Below are positions 30,310 to 42,293 of a DNA stretch of 64,000 nucleotides, one piece after another. Source of the DNA: Eutypella sp. D-1 (Eukaryota > Ascomycota > Sordariomycetes > Xylariales > Diatrypaceae); assembly GCA_023313575.1 (NCBI GenBank), contig JAJTTP010000002.1, forward strand, positions 1 to 64,000, given 5' to 3'. The position numbers were made by a program, and so were the translations under genes. The notes under the pieces were generated by a model, which saw only the letters and a program-made list of their open reading frames with translations, was not told the DNA's origin and did not search any database. Position 1 is the stretch's first letter, and every line of letters begins with the position of its first letter.

Positions 30310-32274
30310 ATGATGGGTCGTTTAGGAGATGGTAAGCCGTACTTCGGGCTTACTGGCGGTTGGCTGACTGCGTGGATCACGGTGCGCAGTCTCTTGCGAT
30401 CTCCAGGCTGGCGCATTCATACTGACGGAACTCGCTTGATAGATCGCATGTTCGGCTGACATGACGCTGTTCGGATATGACCAGGTACGTGCGTGACCTA
30501 GGCTCTTCGCCGTCGTCAGGCATCCCTAAATCGACCTTGCTGATCTCAAATGGTGTGTCTAGGGTGTATTCAGCGGCGTTATCATCACAGATGACTTTCT
30601 CGAGCTTCATAGCTTGGTAGGAGACACGAAGACAATCTCGACTCTGAGTGCCATTTACGCCGTGGGCTGCTTCTTCGGCGCCGTCATCGCCTTCACTGTG
30701 GGCGAGAGGTTCGGTCGCAAGAAGACTATCATGATTGGGACGACCATTATGGCCGTCGGAACAGTGCTCATGGCTGCATCGTATGGCCTCGCCCAGATGT
30801 TTGTTGGGCGCATAATCTTGGGGTGGGTTCTATGTATCGTCCCGTCGTGGGTACAGTAGAGGCTGATATCATGCTAGTCTCGGCAACGGCATTAATACGG
30901 CGACCGCCCCGATATGGCAGACGGAGACGTCAAAGGCGGCCTGGCGGGGAAAGCTGGTCATCCTTGAGATGTGGATGAACATTGTGGGCTTCGCGATGGT
31001 GCAGTGGATCAACTACGGTTTATCATTCACGGGGGGTTCGGTCGCCTGGCGGTTCCCTATCGCGTTCCAGTTCTTCTTCATCATTATCCTTTGGGGGACA
31101 GTCCCGTGGCTTCCCGAGTCTCCTAGGTACTTGGCATTTTCATCGTCTCTCACTTGTCGTTCTAGCTAATGGTATTCTATAGATGGCTCATGGCGCACGG
31201 CCGCTCGGATGAGGCGCGCAACATCATAGCGGCTCTAGAGGCCAAGCCAGGGTCTGACCCGTATGTGGTCACGCAGATGCAGGAGATTGAGTTCAGTGTC
31301 AAATATGAGCGCGAGAACTCGATGAGGTGGAGAGACATCCTGTTGGGCAAGAGGAGCGAGACGGGGGACACAAAGTCACTCCGACGGCTCCTCCTCGGCG
31401 CCGGCACCCAATTCATCCAACAATTCGAAGGCATCAATATCATGTCTTACTACCTTCCCACCGGTGAGTCGATCGTCGTCTTCTGTCACCTACCCTGCGG
31501 GCGTCTCCTAACCCCAATAATAACAGTACTTATCGAAATGGTCGGACTGTCGAATAATACTGCGCGTCTTCTCACTGCTATTAACTCGATCACATACTTG
31601 ATCTTCTCTTTCGGGGCCGTGCCTCTGGTAGAGCGGATCGGCCGACGGGGCCTCATGCTTCTGTCCACGGCAGGTCAGGGCCTCGCATTCCTCATCATCA
31701 CCATACTCCTACGTTTCTCAACGAACGTGGAAAACGGCGAGAAGATTGCCAAAGCATCCATCGCCTTCTTCTTTCTCTACTATATCGCGTTCGGCCTGGG
31801 AATGCTCGGTGTGCCTTGGCTCTACCCGACCGAGATCAACTCGTTACCCATGAGGACCAAGGGTGCCGCTGTGGCTACCTGCACGAACTGGTGAGGGACA
31901 TATCCGTAGCCTTCGCATCAGTGACATTACTGACTATGTACAGGCTTACCAACTTCATCATCGTCGAGATCACGCCTATCGGCATTGACAACATCGGCTG
32001 GCGCTTCTGGATCGTCTGGACTATCTTCAACGCCGTCTTCATGCCGGTGATCTACTTCTTGTATCCCGAAACGGCGAACCGTACCCTAGAGGATTTAGAT
32101 GACTACTATCGTTCGAATCCAGCTCTTATAGTCACAAATGATCCAGACGCGATCTGTGTCAAGCGTCCGCAGAAGTTTATCGATAGGGAGGAGGAGGAGA
32201 TCAGACGGAACCAGGGTGGCGGTAGCGAAATTCACTCCGCGTTGGAGGTCGATATGACGACCAAGGATTCGTGA
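30310..32274 (+). CDS. Sugar porter family MFS transporter (532 aa)
   Basis: Seven exons join in frame: 30310-30381, 30443-30484, 30563-30822, 30878-31126, 31183-31463, 31527-31890 and 31944-32274. The product shows the twelve-helix sugar porter pattern and its signatures: GYDQGVFSGVI in helix 1, GERFGRKK between helices 2 and 3, PWLPESPRWL after helix 6, QQFEGINIMSYY in helix 7, ERIGRRG between 8 and 9, and PETANRTLEDLDD at the C-terminus. It is a plasma-membrane hexose, pentose or polyol proton symporter; the substrate cannot be read directly. Its place between two polyol dehydrogenases and a polyol-reductase-type SDR suggests a pentose or polyol. ATG ATG at 30310/30313 gives two adjacent possible starts. 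Confidence 0.92.
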
Positions 32275-33112
32275 TGTGCTATTAGGTATCACGAGCTCAC
32301 TTGTACATGCGCTATCTACCCCGCGGCAAAATTCAATGATTGAGCATTCTAGGGTATAAACAGCCGCAAGCGGCGACGCGATGCTAGCTCGAAATGGTCT
32401 GCAGATAACCGGACAAACAGCGTGATGGGGCAAGACTGACATGAAATTGTATTATGAATGATTGAGTTAGCAGGCATCATGAAGCTATTCTAAACTCCAT
32501 GGAGTGAGAATAACGTGTCTGGAGAGTAGTTGAGAATCAAGCCCGGAATTATGATTTCACTACACTAAGGTCAAGTAACTAATAGGGAGGGGAGCGGTAA
32601 CTAGGTACCTAGAAGGCGAAGTGTTAGCGCCCATACCTACCTACGTAGGTAGGTAATTCCCCTAATGGTCCCACTTGTCATCACTATTCTTCAGTACGGA
32701 GAGCCCTGCATCTAGCTTTCTCCATCTTCATAATCATTGCTCTCGCACACTGTATCAACCGACTTGCAGATGGTGGTCTATCCGCCAGAATCGCAGCATC
32801 AGTTCAGTGATAGGGTTCAGTGAATATTACTACAAATCCCGGTCCACCATCTCGACATCGCAATGTCCGTGCCCAATATAGAACGAGTACAGATTTCCCG
32901 GTCACTCCAGAGACTACGACCACGAAAACCCCATCGTCAGTATCTAAGTGTAGACGTATTCTATTGTCTTCACAGATCGTGATTTGCAGCTCAGTCGGTC
33001 ACGTAGTCGGGACAAGCAAAATATATTCGATGTCTAGATAGCTCGAGTCATACAATACGCTCATCAATCGACCGAAATCCTATCCGGTGCACATGCCAAG
33101 CAGTCGCTAGTC
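32275..33112. other. Intergenic, 838 bp, between convergent genes
   Basis: No gene is visible. It holds two perfect palindromes at 32601-32612 and 32635-32654. Confidence 0.6.
32601..32654. repeat. Pair of perfect palindromes of CCTAGGTA type
   Basis: ctaggtacctag (32601-32612) and acctacctacgtaggtaggt (32635-32654) are each identical to their reverse complement. Related words (tacctaggtacctat near 51352, cataggtaggta near 50602) occur in other intergenic regions of the window. Confidence 0.9.
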
Positions 33113-34050
33113 TTAGAGGAGTGTATAGCCGCCGTCAATGATGATATCAGCACCTGTCATGTAAGAGCAGGCATCGCTGGCGAGAAAGACATATGCCTGA
33201 TTACCTCTTGTTAGTCTCCGTTCATAGGGTTCGTATCGAGGGACTGGCCGACTTACACTCTTCAGCTCTGCGGGATGGGCGATCCGACGTCCCGGCACCA
33301 TCCTCAGCCATTCATTTATGAACTCCGGAGGCTGCATTGAGAGCACTAATGTGACTGTCAGCGTGACAATATCCCCACTAGAGCGGACCGGTATCAGCCG
33401 AAGGTGGTAGGGGACTCACTCTCTGTCATAATAAAGCCGGGAGAGATGCAGTTGACTCTTGCAAAGTCGGCCCACTCCACCGCGAGGCTCTTGCCAAGGT
33501 GCACTGCTGCGGCCTTTGATGAGTTGTAGGCTGCCTGAGTCTGCGGGACGTTGACGAGTGTGGCACTGACAGAGGCCGTGATGATCAAGCTCCCTTTACC
33601 CTGCTCTTTGAAGATCCTGCCCGCCGCCTGCGCGGTCCACATGACGCCATCTAGGTTCACAGAGTTGTTCTTGCGCCACGTCTCTTCGGTGTACTCCAGG
33701 CTGGGAATGTTGGCGCAGACGCCGGCATTGGCGACGACCACGTCGAGGCGGCCGTTACCGAAGTCACTCGCGATCTGATTGATGACGCCCAAAGTTTCCT
33801 CACGATTGGCAACGTCGCATTTGAAGGCTCGCACACGGACGCCTGTTTCTTCCGCGATCTTCGCCGCGGTCTCGTGAGCGTCTTTGCTCGACGTGTAGAG
33901 TAGGGCTACATCGGCGCCCGCTTCAGCCAGGCCACGGACGATTTCAACGCCGATTCCCCGCGCGCCGCCGGTCACCGCGGCGATCTTGCCCTTGAGGGAG
34001 AACTGGGACAACACAGGCGTGTTCACGTCTGGAGGCTGGTATAGAGGCAT
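33113..34050 (-). CDS. Short-chain dehydrogenase of the L-xylulose/polyol reductase type (267 aa)
   Basis: The exons are 34050-33420, 33345-33257 and 33196-33113, with introns of 74 and 60 bp, the latter with branch ACTAAC. It is a classical SDR: cofactor motif TGGARGIG, ANAG in VVANAGVC, catalytic Ser in ITASVS, Tyr and Lys in YNSSK, and C-terminal SYMTGADIIIDGGYT. The N-terminal LSQFSLKGKIAAVTGG and overall length match fungal mannitol 2-dehydrogenase, sorbose reductase and L-xylulose reductase, which interconvert ketoses and polyols, usually with NADPH. Among them L-xylulose reductase would fill the step between the two neighbouring dehydrogenases. The exact substrate is not readable from sequence. 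It is divergent from the zinc-cluster gene at 34633. Confidence 0.88.
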
Positions 34051-34632
34051 GATGGGCTCTTCGCTTAAGAAGGCGACGGGTATAGACTATGTGTACGTTG
34101 ACGCAAAGACGCAGGGGGTTTCACTGGGTGGCCTGGAGGTGCCAGATAGCGGAACATTTTGTACACCCTCCTGCCAGCTCAAGTTTTGTGTTGGGTTTCT
34201 AGCCATTGCGATCCCAAATCCCGATCTGCCCTCGAAGCTGCCTAACAAGTGTTGCACGTTACGTGCGCCCCGCATCGTAGAGCGACCCAGTTTGGTAGTC
34301 ACTCATTCACGCCATGGCGAGGGGATACCGATAGCCGGTCGACTGGGTTGGTTTCCCTTCCCTAGCGCTAGTCTCTCTACACAAAGAGGGGCAAGGGAGA
34401 TGCGCTACCGCCTTAAGAGGAAATTTAAGCGTCTCTAGCAGGTCGCGGTGGCATCCCTCGGCTATTTGGCCTAAAAAGTGAAATAAAGCGGCCGCCCCCC
34501 TTAATACTGCCATCAGCGGGAATCTCGTCTTGTGCAACTCGAATGGATCTGGGCAACCCAAGGAACTGAATCCATCTGTCGCCTCCGACCGCGTGGTTCT
34601 TATGCCCAAAGACTGCAAAGTGATGTCGTGAA
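34051..34632. promoter_or_regulatory. Divergent promoter, SDR and zinc-cluster regulator
   Basis: These 582 bp lie between head-to-head genes, a common arrangement for a pathway regulator and a target. I see no clear TATA box for either gene. Confidence 0.5.
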
Positions 34633-36956
34633 ATGAAACGGAGAGCGAGCACGAGATCGCGAAAGGGTTGGTACGCGCTTCCAGTCCAACGCCTCCTATT
34701 CCCGAAACAGTGCTTACTGTTAGTATTCCACTCTTAGCTTTGAGTGCCGTAGGAGAAAGATCAAGTGCGACGAGGTACAGCCAGTATGCGGCCAATGCGA
34801 GCGGAGTCATGCATCTTGCTCTATCAATGATAGCCGGTTCGTTCATGCATTCTCAGGCGGGACGTCTGCCTCGACGGGAACCGCCGAGCCTCCGACCCCA
34901 CCCGCACAAGGGCAGCAGGTCGACAGGACTGAACCTATAACATCAGGTAAGTCTTCTACACAGCTAAGCTAGGCCAAGCGTCTCATTCTTTTCGCAGTTG
35001 CATACATAGGTGGAACCGCATCTCAAGATGAGGGCGCCGCTCTAGGCCAACCGCTAGCGGAGTCGAGCAGAGCTTCTGACCTGACTCCGCCTCGGTATCC
35101 CTCGGCTGGAGAGCGTCCGTTCTCGGTACAAGACTCTGCAAGGCCAGAAGGATCGTATGTTCCAGCCACACCAGATCAGCGCAGCGTCGGCGATTGGGAG
35201 GCAATCTCCTCCGGCGCCCAAGCGAGACCGCTTTACAGGAGCTACGCCTTCCCCGAGGAACATGAATCTGAAGGTAAGTCGCCTCGCTCGTGACATGCAA
35301 GACGACTCCGACTGATCTACATATGTGAGTAGGTCATCAAGTAAGAAGGAATCTTCTCAGCTTTCCTCGTAACCCCCCGCAGTCGCAAGATGCACAGTGG
35401 TACAGTCAGAACCAGTACGAAGATGAAGCCGGGGAAATCATCTTCTTTCTACGGCAATTCGCCATCCACCTCGGTGAAGCGTGAGTGTGAATTTACGTAC
35501 TACTGCAATAGTGACTAATACCCTTCTAGGATGGATATCTTCACTGGCGATCGATACTTTAGCAGTCAGGTGCTGCAGCTTGCGAAACTCTACCCTCTGA
35601 TTAGATACTCCGCCTGCGCCGTTGCCGCTAAGCAGCTAGGCCAAAGATCAAGCCCTCTGCCCGCCGTGGGACTCACATCTGGCCAGAGACGTGTGGCAGA
35701 AAAGCTCCTAGCCGGCGGACTGGACTTTCTATGGTATGGCGCGAAGTACTATGGACGGGCTATACAGCTTCAGGCTGCCAGGATCATGGACGAGGACCCC
35801 ACACGCGATGAGGGATCCGTTCCATCTCCGTCGCAGATATACTGGGCTGCTGCCAGCCCTCAATTCACATCTAGCTCTGGAGAGGGAGACCGCACTCTCG
35901 ATTTGAGGCTCCTGGCAGCTTGCATCCTCACCCAATACGAGCATCTCAGCGCGACCTTGCCAGCATGGGCGGGACATATGAACGGTTTTGCCAAGCTCCT
36001 ACGCTTGAATCACGCCGGGACACACAGTGTCCCCCAAGGCATAGAGACGATCAGGCCATGCTTTTGGTACTTCGTCGCCAACGACATGGAGGAGTCATGT
36101 ACGTCCGAATTTGACGTGTCCTATCATACACAGACTCGACGAAGCTAACCCCCGAGTAGTTGTCGCCCGTAAGCGAACGAGAGTAAGCACAGAAAATCTC
36201 GACCTGTGGCGGGCTGCGGGCCTTCCGCTCGACGAAGAAGGGCGACTTGCCGGCAACATCCGGACCCCGGACGTCCATGAGAATCAACACCAAATGGAGG
36301 AAGTGGTCGTCTACGGCCTCTTAAGACTTCTATGTAAGATTGTCAACCTCTGTGCTGACGACGGGGCCGATGATAGCGACACGATGGTGTCCTCGCGCGA
36401 TCAGACGGAGCAACCAAGGGATGCATGGAGCGCTGTTAGTTCAGAACTCGATACATGGTACCATGCCTTACCTACTAGTTTCCAGTCAGAGCTCACCTTA
36501 TCCTACTCGAAAGACGACGGTGACAGCCGTCCTCCAGATTCGCGCAAATGCTTCTCCATTGAGAAATGGTTCCCAAATCCGATATGCGCCGTCGGTATGG
36601 CCTATTACCACATGGCTCACATGCTCCTGGTGATCCAGCGCCCTGCCCTTTTGATGCCGGCGCATCGCCACTTCGACTTACTACGGGCGTACCGAGAGCT
36701 TCAGCACGAGCTCCAGGGAAGCGCAACTAAGATCTTTGCGATCGCACTTGGACATATCGAAGAAAGTGTCCGGTTGCGCTTGTTGCAGCCTTTATACGTC
36801 GCTGGGCGGTGTCTGATTGATCCACGGGAAAGGCAAATGCTGGTAAAGACGCTGCGTGCAATTGAGGTTGAGCTGGGTGTGGCCACCGCGTATCGAGTAA
36901 GAGATTTGTTGGATGAGTGGGGAACTAGCGAAGAGGAATTGGACCTACCGCCTTGA
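34633..36956 (+). CDS. Zn2Cys6 transcription factor of the pentose/polyol cluster (678 aa)
   Basis: The exons are 34633-34670, 34738-34946, 34998-35273, 35333-35480, 35530-36098 and 36160-36956. The first intron interrupts the zinc cluster, and splicing gives Cys13, 16, 23, 30, 33 and 40 (GCFECRRRKIKCDE, PVCGQCERSHASC). A Pro/Ser-rich linker follows, then a C-terminal fungal regulator domain with NDMEESFVARKRTR and LWRAAGLPLDEEGR. It is a nuclear regulator. It is not recognisably XlnR/XYR1 or ARA1. Head-to-head placement with the polyol SDR and proximity to the two dehydrogenases and transporter suggest it controls that cluster. The model depends on six hand-called splice junctions, all in frame with standard donors. 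Confidence 0.87.
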
Positions 36957-37589
36957 GCTCGTGCTACTAATAACTATCCCGTCGGCCGTGTTCAGATATT
37001 TCCGCTTTACATGGGCCATATTACGCCTCTTTACTAGGTCGTTACAGGGTCCCCTCCTTGCGAGTTTGGGGTTCGACAAGCCACTTCGCAATCAAGTCCG
37101 AGATTTTGAGTGGTATGCAGGGACTTAACCGTCAAGAATTGATCTTTCATGCAATCAAGTACCACAAGGGAGCACTTGATACGAAAGCAGAGGACTGTTA
37201 TACCGGTATCATATGTTAGGTTGTATACAGGAGGCGGAATAGTGGGGACAGCGGTGCTTACTTGGCCCCCCGGCGGCTCTGTGGGTCGCCCGCCGAAACT
37301 TTTCTCGGAGCGAGTACGAAGTGGGGCAGGGCAGTTCTCGGACCGTATGCGAAGTGGAGCATGCAGATAAGTGATGGAACTGGGCCGTCCGTCAATAGCT
37401 GGCCTACGATGCCGGGTACTATGATGAGAGGGTGCCGATACATTGTGTTGGTGATGATTTTTCCCAATTCCACTGCTTTCCTGCAATTCTTTTCCTTCTG
37501 TATAAGAACGTCGTAGAAGCCAAGTGGTTTTCAAGAAATCATTGCACTTCCATAGACAGCGAGCCCACACCCCTTTTCCGATTACAGCC
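36957..37589. other. Intergenic, 633 bp
   Basis: This is the 3' flank of the regulator and the promoter of the RTA1 gene. Two imperfect tandem copies of a roughly 33 bp unit starting ttctcgga lie at about 37301-37365. No gene is visible. Confidence 0.5.
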
Positions 37590-38600
37590 ATGTTCGAACA
37601 CCGATTACTACCGCGAGCTTCCCCCACCGGTGGCGACGCTACCTCACCAGAGTTTACATTCCGGCTATACCAATACACGCCATCTCTGCCCGCTGCTGCG
37701 GTCTCGGTCGCCGTCTTCGCCATTCTGACCGGAATACATACCTGGCGTATGCATAGAGCTGGAAGCGTATATTTTATCCCATTCACCATCGGTGGTTTAT
37801 GTATGTGGACGTGCGGTCGCATCACTTATCTCCTACACTCTATCTGCATTGAGGAATACTGACACCGGCTGTTGCTCGCAGTCGAAGTCATTGGGTATGC
37901 GGGACGAATCTGGTCCCACTACGATCCGATGGCCCTCGGCGGTTTCGTTATCCAAGCGATTCTTATCCTCGTTGCACCCGCTCTGTACGCCGCCTCCATA
38001 TACATGATACTCGGTCGCTTGATACGCACCATGAACGCCCAGCATCTCTCGATCATACCCGTCCATCGACTCACCAAGATATTCGTCACGGGGGATATCG
38101 TCTCGTTTACCCTGCAAGCTGGTGGAGGGGGGATCCAAGCTGCTGGGACCCTCGATCTCTACAATATCGGCGAGAAGGTCATCATTGTTGGCCTCTTCGT
38201 CCAGATCGCCCTCTTCGGCACGTTCATGGCTGTCAGCGTAACTTGTTTCTTCAGGTTCCGCAAGTCTTTGCCCTTCATTCCCTCCGTGAAGGTCAAAGTC
38301 CCCTGGAAGCGACACTTCTATGCCTTGTTTGCTACTAGTATCTTGATCCTAATCAGAAGCATATTCCGGGTTGTGGAATATCTGCAAGGGAACGGGGGAT
38401 ACTTGATATCCCATGAGGTTTACCTATATGTCTTTGACATGCTCCTTATGGCAGCGGTGATGTCAATATTTGCTGCTTGGTATATCGACGACCTCCAGGC
38501 GAAGAACATCACGCATGACAAGAACTCGCGCGGCTATCTAAGCGATACTAATCATGGTGATCAGCAGGAGGTAATGCTGGTAGACCAGCGCCATACATGA
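37590..38600 (+). CDS. RTA1-like seven-helix membrane protein (309 aa)
   Basis: The exons are 37590-37800 and 37882-38600; the 81 bp intron lies inside the family hallmark, and splicing gives IGGLFEVIGYAGRIWSH. About seven hydrophobic segments follow the RTA1 pattern, with LILVAPALYAASIYMILGR, TGDIVSFTLQAGGGG and the C-terminal FRVVEYLQGNGGYLISHE segment before a polar tail. RTA1/Rsb1 proteins reside in the plasma membrane and are linked to sphingoid-base export and resistance to 7-aminocholesterol; the function of filamentous paralogs is mostly unknown. The start MFEHRL follows a short pyrimidine-rich leader. The upstream frame from 37524 is open, but its extra residues are polar and unconserved in type. 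Confidence 0.92.
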
Positions 38601-38929
38601 TCAGATTGCCTGATCCAACGACGAAATTTGGCCCGGGCCGAAGTGGATGCAGGCCTAGGAGGGCTTGGTTGGAGTTAAGGAGATTCACGAAGCCCTGCCG
38701 AGAATTCGGACTGCTGTACTCTCCACTGATGGCACCTTAGATTAAACACGACCACCATGTCTTTTGGGTAGACTTTCTTCTTGTACTTTATCTCCTTTTA
38801 TCTGTTCCTACCATCCCTTAGATTAATGCTGTTAGATGGAAATATAATCCGTCGATAAGATTTTCATAGGATTGGTAGTTCAATGGTGAAACGAAGTAGT
38901 ATTCTTGGCTTTGGTCTCAGATTTCATTG
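38601..38929. other. Intergenic, 329 bp, between convergent genes
   Basis: The 3' flanks only. A tRNA-like string (ggtagttcaatggtg, near 38873) does not extend into a cloverleaf. Confidence 0.55.
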
Positions 38930-40250
38930 TTAGTGGGGTTGAAATGTAAGTTCCACCAGCCAAGTCTTGTGCTCTTCATCAAGAAGTTCGTAAGCCGTAT
39001 CCCGCAGTTGATTAAGCCAATTTTCAAGCCACCACCTCCCCGGGAGACGGGACGAAAGCTTCATAGCGTAATTCAAGATGACAATGGCTTCCTGCTGCGG
39101 AGGTTCTCCGCGTATAAGTGGCACAAAATCTTCCGAGACCATATACAGCCAGATGAAGATGTGCATGGTGCCATTCGCCGCAGGTGACTCAATCGATAGA
39201 CCGATAGTCTGATCGAGCTCGTGGATAGCATGTTCATAGGCTCGCATTTGGGTTGAAGAAGGGTCGAGCTCTAAGGCCTGGATCTTAGAACGAAGATGGC
39301 CTAGGTATGTCCCTGGTTTGAGTTGTTGACGATAGTTGAATAGATCTCCAATCTCCCGCATCAATGGGGAGAGTAGACTACGATGGTTATTGCGTATTCG
39401 AGGAGTAATTGCGAAACGTGCTGCACCATCGAAGAGAATCATCCAATCGGGAGACTGCTGGGTTAGATCCAGAGCGCTCGATATGAATACACCGGCGAGA
39501 TTCTCTGTCGAAGACATGACTGTATGTGTGAGATACAATTAGTACAGGCTCTTGGATCACGGTACTATAGACTTCAGAAAGGCACTAGGGCATTCTCACG
39601 GTAATATAGCGTTAGTGCTGAGAAGGCGAAAAGATCCTCGTCCATTTCTGGCTTCTTATCGTGATCCGTGATGTGCATCGCTCTAGACATTTGCTTGGAT
39701 GCGATATCATGATGATGAATAGATCGCTCTACCAACACTGGCTTCCTCGAGGGTTCTAGGTAAGCGAGATGAAGGGCCGCGACAGACAGGATACCTCTCA
39801 TGACGAAGTCGCACCTCAGGCCGATCTGAACGATGTTTTCTCTCCAGAAGGAGCGTGACATTGAGCCGTCCCCGAGCGTTTCACAGGTAGAGAGGGTCCA
39901 ATGATGCATCAACTCAATGTCCAGCTTGTCGAGACTCAAACTTGATGCTCCCTGGGACTCCAGCTGGTTTGCGACAGCTGCCGACGCACTGGGAGTCGCT
40001 GTCTGTTGTTTGGGTCTGAGGATATCGCAAGCAACGCCATGTCTGAGGCATTGACTACAGCTTGGCGTCTTCTCATCGCACTATTTATTTCAGTAGTTAT
40101 TAATGGGATGTTCTCGTGTCATTATCTCTTATGCGCGTCGATTGGTCATACCTTGATCTTACGTGACTTGCATACGGTGCATCCCGTTCGCACTTTCTTA
40201 TGTGCGCGCCGCGACCCATTTGAAAGAGAGTGCGGCCGTTGATGTTTCAT
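38930..40250 (-). CDS. Compact Zn2Cys6 transcription factor (389 aa)
   Basis: The exons are 40250-40152, 40080-39600 and 39519-38930. The 71 bp first intron splits the zinc cluster; splicing gives Cys24, 27, 34, 41, 44 and 51 (GCTVCKSRKIKCDEKTPSCS, QCLRHGVAC). The rest has the short fungal-regulator form with ELMHHWTLSTCETLGD, DFVMRGILSVAALHLAYLEP and SPDWMILFDGAARF, typical of sterol-uptake-type (Upc2-like) and related small factors. It acts in the nucleus; targets are unknown. It lies between the convergent RTA1 gene and the divergent PLAC8 gene. RTA1 genes are often membrane-stress responsive, but no regulatory link can be shown here. Confidence 0.9.
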
Positions 40251-41594
40251 GATGTTGACTACAACTTAGGAGGAAGAGAGTTGGGGGCAAGATCGGACGT
40301 CATATTGATATATATGTAGACAAGCTGCGCTCGTTTTGTGGTTCGCACAAAAAAAGGACAAAGTAAACAAGATTGACTCGAGGATGTTGAAGAGCCCTGT
40401 CAGCCTGTCTAGTAGGCAGTTACTTTTAGTGGCTGAAGCGTGTAGCTGCTTAGGTAATGAATGGCTGTGCAAGCTAGTGATCAGCATGGGTTCTAGTAGC
40501 ATCCCATGCCCCACCTTTCAAAAAAGGGGTGACAGCACGGCTACTGCCGCAGCCCCTGAGACCCTATATAGAGCCTAATGTCCCCCACCCCCCGCCCCCG
40601 GTGCAGTGAATCACATACACGGAAGGAAAAATGGGAGGTATGGAGGAATAAGGCATGTCTCATGTCAAGTAGGACCGTACTATACTACTTCCTGGCCGTG
40701 TAAATGCTTGCGGCACATATTCCGTCCACTGGCAGCGAGCTGTCGACTAGTCTTGCAAAACCTGTGCGATAAAAATCTAGAAGACTACAGTCTACTCCTT
40801 AAACAAATTTGACGTACATTCACGTTCCGTTATTTCGCTTAAACACCTCTCATAAATGGATGCCTAAATATGATGTCGATCAAGTACCCGTAGTTTTCTA
40901 GATTTCTGTCGCACAGGTCCTAAATTCCCCGATAGTGAATAGGATCACGTACTAATCCGCTCGCCTCTAAGCGATGTGATCATCAAAGTTGACTTTAACG
41001 GGTCTCAAGCTGATCTATGCATACTATAAGACTATAAAGACTAGCTGTATTAAGATAATACGGCTGCCAAGATGCTTTAGAGGCAAAGGATCTCATCCCT
41101 GCTATATAACATTTTTCTAGTAGCCCATTCCACCCGCCAGCTCGGCAATGCGGCGACAGATAGGAATCCAGTATACATAATAGGGCTGTCATACCTGTAG
41201 TGCGCCAGAACCCTATCCGCTATGACAGATCCGCAAGGACTCGCAGTTCGCACAAGTCATCCCTAATAATTCGTGTCCGTGTTCTGGACGTTTAGGCAGT
41301 TATATTGCCAACACTTCCAATGGGTTGAGAGAAGGCATCGCCCCGTCCACTAACTGCACCCGAGAGTTCAAAGCTCTGATCTGAGCAGTTATATAGATCA
41401 CCGTGGACGATGTGCTACGTATATAATTCGGCATGCAATGGACTCTTCGGATGGCGATATGTCTTCTCGCTCTTCTCTCACTTGCTTAACCTTCGAACTT
41501 GGAGTTGGGTATTCCCTGTCTTACGTCCTTATAACATAAGTAACGACAACAACGGTTCCGATTCTCGACGATCAAGGCAAAGCCTGCGCTGGAG
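40251..41594. other. Intergenic, 1.34 kb, divergent
   Basis: This holds the promoters of the zinc-cluster and PLAC8 genes. A C-rich run lies at 40589-40604 and a TATATAA-like word near 41419. No coding frame of substance is visible. Confidence 0.55.
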
Positions 41595-42203
41595 ATGTCA
41601 ACACAGCCGCAAAGCCAGGTCACAGACAAGCCGCCACCGGCACCCGACGAATGGCAAACAGGTCTGCACGATTGGCCTGGATGTGCAGAGTGTTGCATAG
41701 GGTGCTTCGTACCCTGCCTTAGTAAGTTACGGCACGTCGTGCTGTTCTGTGTGATCGTGTACGCAGGTACTAAAGCGCAACAGTAATGGGCCAAACCGCC
41801 GAGTTCATACAGCATCCTTCGCCGACGCATTCGAAAGAATTAAGCTGCTCCCAAATGTCGAATGTGGCCTGCCTCTCTAGCGCAGTGATTACGTACCTCG
41901 GGGCTGGTTGTCTGTACGTGCACAACCCAGATATGTGTTGAGACTCTTCATGATGTTTTCAAAGCTGACCAGTCGGCATTCTTCGACAGTCCTGTGTGGA
42001 AGGAAAGGGGAAATATCCGCAGGATGTACAACATCAAGGGGACTGGTAGTAACGACTTTTGGATCTCTTGGTGCTGCCTCGGCGAGGCCGTTATCCAGCA
42101 TCGTAATGAGATCATGATACGCCAGGCAAACCCGCCCATCTCAGTCAATCAGACCGCCGGTTATGTGCCTCAGCCCGGCATGTGTATGCCACCATCTAAT
42201 TAA
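41595..42203 (+). CDS. PLAC8-family cysteine-rich protein (156 aa)
   Basis: Three exons, each hidden among frame changes, join to a typical PLAC8 protein: 41595-41721, 41784-41913 and 41990-42203. Key stretches are EWQTGLHDWPGC, CCIGCFVPCLIMGQTAEF, NVACLSSAVITYLGAGCLPV, then RGNIRRMYNIKG and WCCLGEAVIQHRNEI. The first intron has GTAAGT and the second GTACGT with branch CTGAC. PLAC8/FCR proteins are small, Cys-rich membrane-associated proteins linked in plants to cell number and cadmium resistance; fungal roles are mostly unknown. Several of the usual cysteine pairs (CCxxxxCPC) are reduced here, for example CFVPC, and the later cysteine cluster is replaced by NDFWISWCC. It is convergent with the rhodopsin-domain gene, 90 bp away. 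Confidence 0.87.
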
Positions 42204-42293
42204 GAACGGGGTAAAAGGTGTGACGAGTCGATAAAATAGACCCTACAGATACATTCTTTCCTATCCCTTTTATATACCATGCAAAGATACGTA

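Noticed and set aside
1301..37053. Shared 15-mer tcgttacagggtccc at about 1301-1315 and 37039-37053
   Set aside because: A match of this length is expected by chance among all pairs in 64 kb, and the flanks do not align.
38868..38930. tRNA-like string ggtagttcaatggtg
   Set aside because: Resembles a D-arm, but no anticodon arm, T-arm or acceptor pairing could be drawn.
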